The notes under the pieces are model-generated. The model searched no databases. It was not told the origin of the DNA and saw only the letters and a program-made list of their open reading frames with translations. This document shows positions 1 to 11,059 of a stretch of 64,000 bases of DNA, piece after piece. The position numbers and the translations under genes are program-made. This stretch comes from Epiperipatus broadwayi (lineage: Eukaryota > Onychophora > Udeonychophora > Euonychophora > Peripatidae): the NCBI GenBank assembly GCA_028023455.1, contig JAQFVV010012402.1:10456292-10520291 (forward strand). The letters are read 5' to 3'. How positions within the stretch are numbered: position 1 is the first letter of the stretch; each line of letters starts with the position of its first letter.

Positions 1-1087
1 ATTTTATGTCATTGTTTAAAAACAGTAAAATCACTGTTTTAATTTAAGGTTTTTTATAACTTGTTTTATCTGATGTTTCCTGTTGAGTTTATTCCACTAA
101 CTAAGCCATTAGTTCTCTAATCAGTATTGTTCTGCACTCTTACCATCTTTTACACATTTTCACTTTATCATTTATTTTGATAATAGTGATGTGGAATAGA
201 ATTCTAAAAGATCTTTTCAGTTTATATATATATTATTTATTTAGCCAATTGTGTACAATTTGCATAGCTTATGTGTAGAGAAGCTTTCTAATTTTTCAAC
301 AATTCATTTTTTTTTGGAGGATTATTAAAAAAATATTTCCCTTACCATTACAACTAATATCAGCATTTGCACTGAAACTGCAGTTCATCATAATTGTACA
401 ATAGTCAAAAATCAAAAAATTGAGAAGTAGAGATAGCTGATATATTGTATATCATACAGAATGAAAGCTGTGCACTTTTTTTGTATTCTTATTATGCAAG
501 TTAGTCTTTATGCACCCAAACTGAGATCAGGTATCTCTATATCAGAAATAAAAGTATTGTAGTTGTGACAACATATTTTATCTATTTTCATTTGCTTCAA
601 ATATTAATTTTCAACATAAATACACATTTTTTTCTTTTTTCAGATATTGTACACAATTCATAAAATTGTTATACTAACATTATTCGTTTTGATCACTCAT
701 GAATTTTTATCTAGGCTAATTTAACAGTATCTGACATTTGGAGCTACAATTAATTTTTTCCTGCTTTCATTTGTTTTGAAAATGAACTTTTAGTATAGAA
801 TTACATTTTTTTTTTGGGTTTTATAAGTCCTGTATATTTGAAACTTAATATATATTACATGTATTCATATAGCATATAGATAAGTCACTTTGACTTGATT
901 TTTCAACAATTCAATTATTACATTGACGAATATTATATGTGGTTTTTGTGTACACTGTATTTATGTGATACCATATAGAAAAATACCTTGAAGATTTCAA
1001 ATTTACAGATTTTAAATAATGGTAATCCATTTTTAATTTATATATTTGAGCTTTTTCACGAGTAAGAATAAGAAAAAGGTCAACATT
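1..1087. other. AT-rich noncoding stretch
   Basis: No reading frame, RNA gene or recognisable repeat is visible. The sequence is short AT-rich runs with stops in all frames. It is probably intron or intergenic DNA upstream of the RCC1-type exon at 3228. Confidence 0.5.
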
Positions 1088-1281
1088 TTGATAATATATA
1101 AGTTATCTTAATCTTTCACTACTGTCTTCAAAGAGATCATGGGAATGTTATGTAAACATGAGAATCTTGTTTGATTTACACATATTGATAATATATAAGT
1201 TATCTTAATCTTTCACTACTGTCTTCAAAGAGATCATGGGAATGTTATGTAAACATGAGAATCTTGTTTGATTTACACATA
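1088..1281. repeat. Perfect 97-bp tandem duplication
   Basis: Two adjacent copies (1088-1184 and 1185-1281) read as identical by eye, each starting TTGATAATATATAAG and ending GATTTACACATA. No divergence implies a recent duplication or an assembly duplication of a read overlap. No coding content. Confidence 0.9.
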
Positions 1282-1436
1282 GAAATTTGCATTTTTAATC
1301 ACACAAATGTTCATGTCAACACATATATTAAAATAATCAATACAGTATTTTAAAAACTGTATCTAAATACTGGAATGACCACTTTGACAGCATTTGAAAA
1401 AGTGATAATTTTAGAAAATACACACACATTTTAGAA

Positions 1437-2245
1437 AGGATTTGAACTCAAGACTTTCAAAATCCCTACAGCTCTCCACTCCATCCTGTACAACTACACA
1501 TGACCACATAATGTAAAAAGAATAAATGATCTCCAATATACATATTTCATGCTGAACTAGCACTCATCAATTGGTCCAGATATCAGCTCCCACACACATA
1601 TATAATCAGTGCTGAGTTTATATTAAGATAGAAAATCTTTATGCTTTAATGATAAGGTTTCAATCTTCTCTACACTCTAACTCTTCAACCATCCAATCAC
1701 TGAAAATTTCCTGGTGGAACACTCAAAATCCTTGTTGATGCCAATATTATTATCATACCTATGTTGAATTTAAGTCTCTCTTGACCCCTCACATACATGA
1801 CTTTGATATGTCCATTTAAATATACAGAAGAGGGATGAGCAGAATAGATATTGAATATGTAATATTTAAATACAAGTACTTTGTCTATACTAAACTTAAT
1901 GTAATTTATAAAGGATTTGAACTCAGATTTTCAAGCTCCCTACAGCCCTCAACTCCATCCTATACAACCAATGCACATAACTACATACATATGAAAAAGA
2001 TAAATAATCTCCAATATACATATTTTTTGTGTATGTAAATGATCATAACAAGGTCCTGTATGTTAGGAATCAGAGATCAGAGTGACTTAAAATCAACATG
2101 GTTATGACAATAATATTTGTATCAACAAGGACTTTGTTTCATCATCAGATTTTCAATGATATGGGTGGCTAAAGAGTTGGAGTATGAAAGAGATTGAAGC
2201 CTGCTCATTAAAGTATAAAAATTTACTCTCTTAAGCACGCACAGG

Positions 2246-2278
<33 letters not shown>

Positions 2279-2500
2279 GTGTGTGTAGGAGCAGATGATC
2301 TGGACCAAGTGATGGGATGCTGGTTCAGCACAAAATACATATATTGCACATAATTTATCTTTTTTGCATGTAAGTGGTCATGTGAATTGGTTATATAGGA
2401 TGGAGAGCTGTAGGGAGCTTGAAAGTCTGAGTTCAAATCCTTTCTAAATTACCTTGTTTAGTACAGACAATGTATTTGTATTTAAATATTATTTATACAT
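1437..2500. repeat. Diverged inverted repeat with SINE-like modules
   Basis: The segment 1437-1790 matches the reverse complement of about 2060-2450 with many substitutions. A third partial copy, in the same direction as the left arm, lies at about 1845-2036. Each copy has a tRNA-like B-box (GAGTTCAAATCC when read in the element's direction: minus strand for the left and middle copies, plus for the right) and a CA/TA microsatellite (about 2249-2288 in the right arm). The family looks like a tRNA-derived SINE or a composite including one. The arms could fold on each other, and the inversion probably arose by independent insertions or inverted duplication. Confidence 0.65.
2249..2288. repeat. 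(CA)n(TA)n(TG)n microsatellite
   Basis: Alternating CA, TA and TG dinucleotides form a compound simple repeat inside the right arm of the inverted repeat. A shorter degenerate version occurs near 1591-1605. Confidence 0.85.
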
Positions 2501-3227
2501 ATATAATAGGAACAGGATTCTTTGTCTTATTTGGTTAAAAATATTTGGACTCCTGGTTCCATTTGAATACTTTTGAAAAGACAATGCACTTTCATAATCA
2601 TATCAATGTATTTTAAAACTTGCAAGTATTTTGTGGTGACCATAACATAATAAACAAATGATGACTATGAAATCTTCATGGTAGATCTGTTGCCATTAAT
2701 ACTTTGTACAGATTAACCATTGAATCATTGTTATGAAGAGAAATCATTCTTGAAATTAAGGAAGAATATAACATACAAGATATTTATTCACATTATATTG
2801 ATAAAACACGATATGTTTCTGAAATACTGATTATTACAACCAGAGATTAGTAAGAGAATCTTTTTAAAATGTCTAATATCATGAGCGAAGTATATTAATT
2901 GAATAAATAAAATGTTACTTGGAAAACATATTAGTAGCAAAAAACACTTTTATGGCTTTAACCAATATTTATGGAGGGTGGGTGAAAATAAAGATTTAAA
3001 ATATCACATACTTTGAGAGAGATGGATCGTAATAATACTAAAATATCAACTATTATTCTATTTTCATAGGATTATTAGGAAAAGTTTTGATTAATTTTAA
3101 AATCTTTTTTCAGATGATATTACTAATCAAATGTTTGTTTGCCATATAATTGAAGTTTTATATTCAAAAATTGTAGATAGCTATCTTTTATTTGTGAAAA
3201 CATTCAAATAAACATATATGTGTTTAG
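2501..3227. other. AT-rich sequence, probable intron
   Basis: No gene seen. The last bases (TGTGTTTAG at 3219-3227) form a plausible 3' splice site for the exon that starts at 3228, so at least the right part is probably intron. Confidence 0.5.
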
Positions 3228-3380
3228 GTAAACCTAAGAGATCAAGTTATTAATCTGGTTCATGCAGGACTGGATGGATCTTTTTTTATTACTTCAGGAG
3301 GAAAAGTTTTTGCTTGTGGAAATAATGAGTTTAACAAACTTGCTCTCGATCAGATTATACCTGGACTTAAAGACAATCAG
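3228..3380 (+). CDS. Internal exon of an RCC1-repeat protein, NEK8/NEK9-like (partial)
   Basis: An open block of exactly 51 codons lies between a 3' splice site (TTTAG, ends 3227) and a canonical 5' splice site (CAG|GTAAGA at 3378-3386); both junctions fall between codons. The translation has the pattern of an RCC1 propeller blade: a small-residue turn followed by strand residues (GLDGSFFITSGGKVFACG), then NNEFNKLALDQ. Known of the family: RCC1-like propellers follow the kinase domain in NIMA-related kinases 8 and 9, and the 'ACGNNEFNKL' phrase is most like NEK9; that assignment is from memory of the family, not a search. No kinase exon or neighbouring RCC1 exon was found, so introns must be several kilobases, or the rest lies outside the window or in the gap, or this is a relic. 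Codon use is AT-rich like the surroundings and no stop or frameshift interrupts it. Confidence 0.75.
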
Positions 3381-3539
3381 GTAAGATACTTTTATAATTA
3401 ATATATATATATATATATTATTTTTCAAAATAATTTTAGTTTTAAAAGAATTTTATTGCTACTAATCTACATGATTTTGCTATGCAAGACTAGTGTTAAA
3501 AAAATGATGACTCTATTATGGATAAGTCTCTTGTGTTCT

Positions 3540-4040
3540 TTCCAGCAGGGCTGAAGGTCTTAACCATAGCAATCTCATTGTTATGGGGTGAGACCTTCAT
3601 AAAGGCTCTATGTGCTATTGAAAAGGAATTTTGTTGATAGCAGCAAGTCTTTTGCTTGCAGAGCCTTCAGCTCTGAGTTAAAGATTACTGATAGTTCAGG
3701 TCTTGGAAGCATAAATTTAGTTGAGCACCTGGTCATCCATATAGCATATGAAATAAAGACATTCAGATGGATGACCAGGAATCACCAGAGTGCAGACAGC
3801 TCTTGAGGTCAAGAATTTTTAGAAGAGGGATATTGCACTCATCATTGATGGACGGCCTGATAGGTCAAAAGTTTTATCGCTTCTGTGACAGACATAGCAC
3901 ATTGTGTCTATCTTTAAAAAATATCTTTTGAAATGAAGGAACCAGCTTGTAGGGATTGCACCTAGATCAACTTTTATAAGGTGATCCAGAAGTTTGGGTT
4001 CCATAATGTGGCGTTTAAAAATTGACATGATCCTGTAGTG
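3540..4040. repeat. Chain of hairpins of unknown nature
   Basis: This segment is visibly richer in G and C than its flanks and holds serial inverted repeats. 3552-3599 is a near-perfect long hairpin (arms of about 22 bases around CTC). 3728-3740 pairs perfectly with 3767-3779 (CCTGGTCATCCAT and its complement). 3660-3674 is AGAGC-loop-GCTCT. About 3891-3910 is AGACA-loop-TGTCT. Short open frames on both strands (64 and 74 codons) overlap it but resemble nothing known to me. It may be a structured noncoding RNA, a mobile element end or a decayed coding repeat. Confidence 0.5.
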
Positions 4041-6172
4041 CACCTAATTTTATTATTTGATTAATACACAAAATGCAATAAAAATCAGTGAATTAAAAAT
4101 AGATTTCATTCTTATTTTATATTTAATTATGTTTATCTTTTTTTAATATGTAGTCATATATATAATATATATTTATTTTTTAATGATTTGTACTTTATAT
4201 AAGAATCGTTATTGACAATTTTTTATCGGTATTTCTCATTGTCTATTCATTTAAAAAATGTATTTGAAGTTATTCTATTTAATCTGCATAGATCTAGTTT
4301 GGGAATTAATTTTTCTACGTTTTGAATTTAATCATGCATTAAAAATTTATTTGACAATTTCAGATATAGTTTAAAATAATAAAAAAGAAAAAATAATTTT
4401 TTTACCTTATTTTTGTTATATAATGTATATTTATGTAAATTATCATTCTTTTTAAGAGTGATCAAACATTTAATAAAAAGTAAATGTTATAATAGTAAAA
4501 AATAAAAAATGAACATTATAATAGTAAAGATATTGCTTACATTTGATGTACAAGCAGTTTTGTTATTACTTATTAATCTTGCTTACAGACATTGGAAACA
4601 CTTCTAATAAAGTCAAAGTTTTTTATGGTGCAAATGTAATTTCAACTAATCAAATGAGTAATCTGATTGATTTGGTAATTAACATTTTTTTTGCTCCCAC
4701 CAGGAATTTGATCTCTCAGTTGAAAGTTATGAGCTGTATGTCTTATCAGTAACCAACTCAGTAAATATATATTCTTCTAATATTAAGACATTATTCTAGT
4801 GTTAATATGATCATAATTGGTGACAATTTCTGTTGGATTTTATAAAGGTGTGAAAATATTTAAAATCAAATCACAAAATTAATAAAATAATGACATCCCA
4901 TGTAGCTACCAACAGATAGATGGATGTTGGGGGGGGGGGTATTTCTTTTATCAGTCCCTGAGGTAAAAAATTAATACATTCTCTAAGATGATTGTTTTAT
5001 AATTACAATGGCATCTTTATTTTCACATTTAAAAAAAAACCTGGATTATTCAGTGTTAATACATTGTACAACTTTAAAATAACTGTTCATTAGTTATTCA
5101 AATTATTCAGATGCAGCATATTTCCAACTTTATTGATTATTTTATACTGAAAAAAAAAACCCAATGAAATCATGGAATAAGAAATTGGCATAGTTTATCA
5201 AAACAAAAAAAAAAACACATTCTAATAGTTTAAAACATCCAAGCTTACAGAGCTTGTGACTATTGAGATTGAAATGAAACTATTGACAATCATGTTGGAA
5301 AACATAATCTAGTAAAAAATTAATTGGGAGGAAAGATTTTTGAGAGGTTAATTAATATTACTCTCATGCTCATTAAAAATTCTTATCATTTAGAGCCACA
5401 GAAAAGAAAATGGATGAAAATTCTTCTAATGGAAATTTATTTCTCAAGTCACAATGCAAGCAAAAAAAGTTATGATTTAAACTAAAAGATTCAGCAAGTA
5501 TTTAAATGCTGATATTAGAATACCTAGAAAATACTTTTAAAAAAGCTTTAGCAACAGAAATAAGTTGATCTCCATTTTTTCTCTAAATTACTGGCAGCAC
5601 ACAACATATTTTGAAATTTGATCACCTAAGTTTAAGATTTTGATACATATTCAAAAATTGAAAAGAAGAATTAGAAATATCAAAATTAAATAAAAGCAAA
5701 AATATTTTTATGAATATTCAATTAATTTGGCAATTGAAATGACCAACCAGATGTTACCAATATTAGATAAAAAGGTCAATATTTAAAAAATGCAGATGTC
5801 AAGGTTGTGTTGCTGCCATTCTAATGTAAGAATTTATAATGGAGTTCAAATAAAAGTAAACAATGTTCAACCAAATTCATAATATTTTTATTCATCATAA
5901 CTTTAAAATTGGTCATATATGGTGCAGTATAACATTGTAAAAAATTGCCCTTTTTGGGTATTCTTGAGAAATGTTTCAGTAATAGTACTAAGTAATGGTG
6001 TGAGCTATAGAAAATTAAGCTTTATTAGAGGGTCCCTGAGAATTAATTCTACAAGGACTGTGAGAATGTGATGTAAAGTCATTGTAAACATATTAAAACA
6101 AAAATCTTTAAATACCAATAATTTAATTTTAGAGAAATTACTGATTTTAAGTTTGTTTGTATTTGTGTTATT
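4041..6172. other. AT-rich noncoding stretch
   Basis: No convincing exon, RNA gene or mobile element. Homopolymer tracts occur (a run of G at 4930-4939, A runs near 5030, 5150 and 5205). It may be intron of the RCC1-type gene. Confidence 0.45.
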
Positions 6173-6410
6173 ATGTCATCATTATCATCATCATCATCAA
6201 CAACTATTATCAATTCACTGCAGGATGAAGGTCTCTCCAGGTTTAATCCATCTGCTCCAATCTTTAGCTTCTCTTCTTCATATCACCTCTGCACACTTTC
6301 TTATTTGATCCATCCATCTCACATGTATGTGGTCTTTTTCTGGATCTTTTACAATTTCTTGTAATCCAGTTTAAAATTTCAATTGTCCATCTATTATCAT
6401 GTATCATACA
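6173..6410 (-). pseudogene. RTE-type non-LTR retrotransposon, 3' end fragment
   Basis: Read on the minus strand this matches the 3' end of the element at 53118-53490. It encodes the basic C-terminal tail of the reverse-transcriptase polyprotein (a TIEILNW-like phrase, a GP-rich basic stretch, WMD-IRK, an R-A-KD-RRW-like stretch) and ends in a GAT-repeat tail, seen on the plus strand as CATCAT at 6176-6205. It is 5'-truncated, as usual after target-primed reverse transcription, and has several in-frame changes and a stop, so it is dead. The plus-strand open frame across it is a shadow. Confidence 0.75.
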
Positions 6411-7043
6411 CTAAATGAAATCAATTGTTCAACTAAAAATTTGCAAAACAAAACAAAAAAGATAATAATTTAGAAAATTATCACAGTTTGAATAAGGCAA
6501 AAATTATTTTGAAATATTATAGATTTTGATATGATTACTTTAAAATAAGCTAAAACATTGATTAGAAAATGGTTTGTTTTAACACATTTCATAGAGAAAT
6601 TCCAGAATAAAATTAAGAAAAAAAAGAAAACAATTTGACAAGCTATCTGCAGATTATAAGTTGAAAAGTGTTGAGGATATTTTTAAAATTAATGTTTTTT
6701 TTTTAAAAAATATAACATAAATGGATATTTTCAAAGTATATTAATATTTCAGAGTTATTAACTTTTTTACAAAATCTAATTATATATTCAGATAAGAATA
6801 AAAATAAAACATATGAAGATTTTGCAAAAGATGTATGCAAATGATTGCCAAATAATTTTTTTATATGTGTAATAGAATTTTAGAATAACATCTTAATATC
6901 TAAGTCAACAATAGAATGCAATTTTTCAGAAGAGATAACAATATTACAATTATTTGTTAACAACTCCTGTGGCCATTTCAATAGTCAAATAATCATTTAG
7001 CAAATTATAAAATTGTATGTGAAAAATAGCATGATGAATAAAT
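6411..7043. other. AT-rich noncoding stretch
   Basis: Nothing recognisable on either strand. Confidence 0.45.
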
Positions 7044-7872
7044 TGTGACGACCACGTAAAGTCGTCGACACACCTATATAGTTATTAATAAAATTAGAAA
7101 GTAATAAAGGTGAAATAAATTAGCTAATAATTTTTTTTTTAAAAAAGAAGGAAGGGAAAGGAAGAAAGAAATTGAAATTCTAATGTCAAAATTACTGTGG
7201 TTTTTGTAATAGTAAGAGAAGGGGAGGGGGGGCTGCATAAATAGAGATATGCGACTCTTTCTCTCTATTAAGAAATGCTAGAAAGTTATTTTTGTTTATT
7301 GTGGGAGAGGGGAAGTGGATGCATAAAAAAAAATGCGTTTCTTCTCTCTGTTAAAAAATATATTATAACAAATTAAAATAAATGTAAAACGTAAATGTGA
7401 AAAAAAAAATGAATGAATTGTAAACTTTAAATAAAATAAATGTAAGATGTGATATATATAAAAGGAAACAATATGGCCGTAGGTGTGAAAGTCTGTTGGA
7501 CAAATTAAATTCCACTGACAAAGAAATGTTATCAACGTAAGATCTTGGCCTGATCTGTTAAATTAATTGGGACTTACATTCCAGCCACTAATTAAATAAA
7601 GAAACATAATGATAAGAATTGGTTGGGAATCTAGGTCTTAATTAAAAATTTGAAAAACAACGAACAAAGAAAGAGATTAATAAAATTACAATTTTGTCTG
7701 GCATTGCTAGTAGAGACTTTAGAGAAGCAACAGCTAAAAGAAAATGGGAGAAGTGCGTGGCTAGTGGCGTTAAAGGAACGTAGGTTCGGATTCGAGCCGT
7801 CTCATCACTGACTCGCAATGTAAGATCTTTGCCTGACCTGCTAGAGGGACCGCCGCTTCTGTAGCTGTCAAT
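7044..7872 (+). mobile_element. LTR-like start of a retroelement (boundaries uncertain)
   Basis: The segment begins with a GC-rich imperfect inverted sequence (TGTGACGACC ... GTCGTCGACACA, 7044-7072) of the kind that opens the LTRs of some Ty3/gypsy elements. A related start occurs at 54649. Purine- and pyrimidine-rich blocks follow (7140-7170, 7215-7230), then two similar ATGCG/CTCTCT segments near 7235-7290 and 7315-7350. The phrase GTAAGATCTT.GCCTGA occurs twice (about 7538 and 7820). No second LTR, primer site or target duplication could be fixed, so this is an inference. Confidence 0.35.
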
Positions 7873-8096
7873 TGAAACTCAACCTAAAGAATCAACCAGC
7901 AAACTGGATGAAAATAACCCCACAAACTAAAGAAGTTAATGGAGAATCTAAGGAATCAACAAGCAAAAACTGGAACGAAATAACCCTACAAACTGAGGAA
8001 GTTAATCAAGAGCGCTCGAAAGAAATACCCATGGGACAATTACAACAAAGCCTAGGTAAAAGCATGCATGCATTTTCATTTATCTACTATTCATAA
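7872..8096 (+). CDS. Repeat-containing coding-like fragment beside the gap
   Basis: A 74-codon open frame starts at an ATG at 7872, in sequence richer in G and C than its surroundings. It contains two diverged 64-66-bp repeats (about 7885-7948 and 7949-8014), giving parallel protein phrases (NWMKITPQTKEVNGE and NWNEITLQTEEVNQE). A possible 5' splice site (TAG|GTAAAA) lies at about 8055. Its position after an LTR-like start suggests a retroelement leader or gag relic, but a host exon is possible. The gap at 8192 hides what follows. I do not recognise the product. Confidence 0.3.
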   Translation: MKLNLKNQPANWMKITPQTKEVNGESKESTSKNWNEITLQTEEVNQERSKEIPMGQLQQSLGKSMHAFSFIYYS

Positions 8097-8191
8097 CTAA
8101 ATATAAAATCCATGATTTGATAGAATAGAACTCTATCAACAGGACGTTAAGAACTTTTATATCTGATCTATTTGCATAAAAACTGCAACAA

Positions 8192-8691
8192 NNNNNNNNN
8201 NNNNNNNNNNNNNNNNNNNNNNNNNNNNNNNNNNNNNNNNNNNNNNNNNNNNNNNNNNNNNNNNNNNNNNNNNNNNNNNNNNNNNNNNNNNNNNNNNNNN
8301 NNNNNNNNNNNNNNNNNNNNNNNNNNNNNNNNNNNNNNNNNNNNNNNNNNNNNNNNNNNNNNNNNNNNNNNNNNNNNNNNNNNNNNNNNNNNNNNNNNNN
8401 NNNNNNNNNNNNNNNNNNNNNNNNNNNNNNNNNNNNNNNNNNNNNNNNNNNNNNNNNNNNNNNNNNNNNNNNNNNNNNNNNNNNNNNNNNNNNNNNNNNN
8501 NNNNNNNNNNNNNNNNNNNNNNNNNNNNNNNNNNNNNNNNNNNNNNNNNNNNNNNNNNNNNNNNNNNNNNNNNNNNNNNNNNNNNNNNNNNNNNNNNNNN
8601 NNNNNNNNNNNNNNNNNNNNNNNNNNNNNNNNNNNNNNNNNNNNNNNNNNNNNNNNNNNNNNNNNNNNNNNNNNNNNNNNNNNNNNNNNNN
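8192..8691. other. Assembly gap of exactly 500 N
   Basis: Five hundred consecutive N. A round length usually means a scaffold join of unknown true size. Reading frames across it on either strand are artefacts. Confidence 1.
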
Positions 8692-10950
8692 CTATTATTC
8701 ATAAATCATACAAACATATCTTAAAATTTAAAATTTTTTTTTAGTAATTGACCATTCTACCTTATTATGACCTATAGACAAGGGCACAATATATATATAT
8801 ATTATATATATATATGTATATATATATAAATAAATCACGTACTCCTTTCAAACCAGGTTGTTCTTTTGTCACCGGAGCATCAAGTAAGATATTTTATTTT
8901 ACATGTTTTGTTTATCAATTGTAAGTCCGGGAAAATGAAGTGGAATCTGAGGTTCAGATTGTGCTTCACAGCCCACCTCAAATCTTCTGCTACCAAGCTA
9001 AATTCAAACCCTATTCTTGTGTATATATTCCATTCACTAACACATTTTTTGTTCTTTTTTTTGGATTATTATTAATTAACATACTTATTAACGAAGATAT
9101 ATGCATAAATATCTGAATTTAAATACACACACACAAAAAAAAAAAGTAATAAATATAGTATTTAAAGAGGGAATATGTATACGCAATAGGTAATGAGGGA
9201 TTAATTATAATGGACTTATAATATCAAAATATATTATATGTTCTGTATTTTTTTATTTTATAAAAGTTATAGTAATTATTTATTGATTGCAGCTCATATA
9301 CAGAGATATTGTAGAGATAAACATAATGAGCAAATAATTACTACAAAAAGTTCGTTATCTGTCATTCTATAAAATTTTGTTTTAGATTATTTTTGCTATT
9401 AAACTCTACTTTTATTTTAAATCGAATATGGAAGATGCTATTGTAATTAGTCAAAATTAATTAAAGGTGAGAAATGTAATCTTGTATAATCTTCTAAAAT
9501 AAATTTAATTAAAAGTTTCTCTAAAATCAAAATTTAAAAACTAAACTTAATTGATTTACTTTTGTCACAAACATTTTTTTTATCAAATTAATTTCAGTTT
9601 GAATACTTATCTAACAATGGCATCTTCCATCACAATGGGTAAAAGCTTGTATAGAAATTCTTTTGGAAATTAGATTAAAGAAAATGATTAGCAATGACCA
9701 ATCAAGAAGGGATTCCACAAATACCAAGGCATGAGATAATTATGAATTAATTTAAGAGAGGAACTAAGACAGTCAAGGAGAGCAATTGCCAAAAAATTTT
9801 GCGTTCGTTAATTTCAATGTGTCGTGAGTAAATCCACTTCACCTTTCTCGCCATTCGAGATGGCCTTCCTTGAAATCTGTGCCCATGGATCCTGATACTC
9901 ATAGACTATAACTATATGCCTCTTTGTTAAATACTGAACTTACTACCTGCCTTAATAATTATGCTCATCAAACTAGATCTAGTTCTCCGAGGGAAATCTG
10001 AAAAAAACATCAAAAGAACAGCGAAGTTTGTAAAGAGGTAATCATTTCAAATGCTGCTAGACTCTTAAAGTTACTGTGAATAATTTTAACTCTCACCTAT
10101 CTGTTTCATTAAACATTTTGTAAAGCCTTTTTTTATTTGTAAAATTTAATATTAAGTATGAATTAATCTGTAAAAGTCTTACCTTTTAGTTAATTGTACC
10201 TTGTTCTCTCTATATAACTTAGCTGTAATCTCTCCTACATTAAACCTCTCCTGAATAATTATTATTTCTTGATTTCATGTCTATGCAGCAATACTTTATT
10301 TTCATTATGATATTTTATATTTTCATATACTAAATTATATGTCGATAATTTCCCCCAGAATCGCAAATGCTTACGCTATCTCTTTTAATAAAAGAAAACC
10401 TTCGTTATTTTTCAGAGGGTGATTAATCTAGTATTTTTTAAAACAAATTTGTTATTCTTATTATAGCGGGTGCCTGCAAGTCTGGGGAAATAAAATTGGA
10501 ATCTGATAATTACTGTATAATGTTATGTCGAAAAAAGCTAAGCAAAAATCTGTTTTCTTAGAAATGTTTTTTTTATTAATTAAATAATAGTGCTAACTTC
10601 TAAAAACTTTAAATATATTTATATGTATTAAATTAATATTACTTTCTTGAAATCACTAACCACCACCAACTTTATCTATATTTAATAATATGAAAATTAT
10701 TTATTTATTAAAGCATTCAAAACCAAATATTTATATTAGTTATACGTTGTGGGAAGTTTATGTGTAATTTAAAATAATATAAAGGGGGGGGTATTCTAGT
10801 TCTATAAGCTATTATATTAGCATTAAATGTAATTCTTCCATATCCACGTAGTAACTCAAATCATACCAGTACACTGGGTTTTTATCAATAAAGATAGGCA
10901 ATAATTCTTTATTTCTTAGTTTTAAGTATATATATTTATATTAATTCAAG
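8692..10950. other. AT-rich stretch, no gene identified
   Basis: A TA-dinucleotide microsatellite lies at about 8791-8830. About 8930-9030 looks like an old SINE or repeat piece (TTCAAACCC B-box-like motif at 9004). About 9600-9990 is less AT-rich and has a short helix-turn-helix-like phrase (SRRAIAKKF, near 9770-9800), which might be a decayed DNA-transposon end, but no catalytic region is visible. The rest shows nothing. Confidence 0.4.
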
Positions 10951-10959
10951 CATTACGTG

Positions 10960-11056
10960 TATACCGGCCTTTCGTTTTATATATATTTATGCTTCGTTCA
11001 TTTTTACTTCCAATACCAAGGATAAGGTTTGGCAAACCCCTTCAGACTTCTTCAGT
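10960..11056 (-). ncRNA. Degenerate hammerhead-like motif with expanded helix II
   Basis: On the minus strand the two conserved hammerhead blocks occur in the right order: CACTGAAGAAG (11056-11046, fitting CUGANGA) and ACGAAAGGCCGG (10975-10964, fitting GAAA plus a GC-rich helix III). Known hammerheads have a short helix II between them. Here about 70 bases intervene, including a GGTTT-GCC-AAACC hairpin, so an insertion or decay must be assumed. The pairing of helix I is not obvious. It could be a Penelope-like element terminus. Activity is unlikely. Confidence 0.35.
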
Positions 11057-11059
11057 GCT

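Noticed and set aside
3570-3806. Minus-strand YMDD-like phrase suggestive of a reverse transcriptase
   Set aside because: It lies within the arm of a perfect hairpin, and no other reverse-transcriptase motif surrounds it.
8157-8744. Long open frames on both strands across the gap
   Set aside because: They consist almost entirely of N translated as unknown residues; only a few real codons at each end.
9600-9960. Possible Tc1/mariner transposase start (SRRAIAKKF)
   Set aside because: Only one short helix-turn-helix-like phrase; no DDE region, no inverted termini, and stops on both sides.
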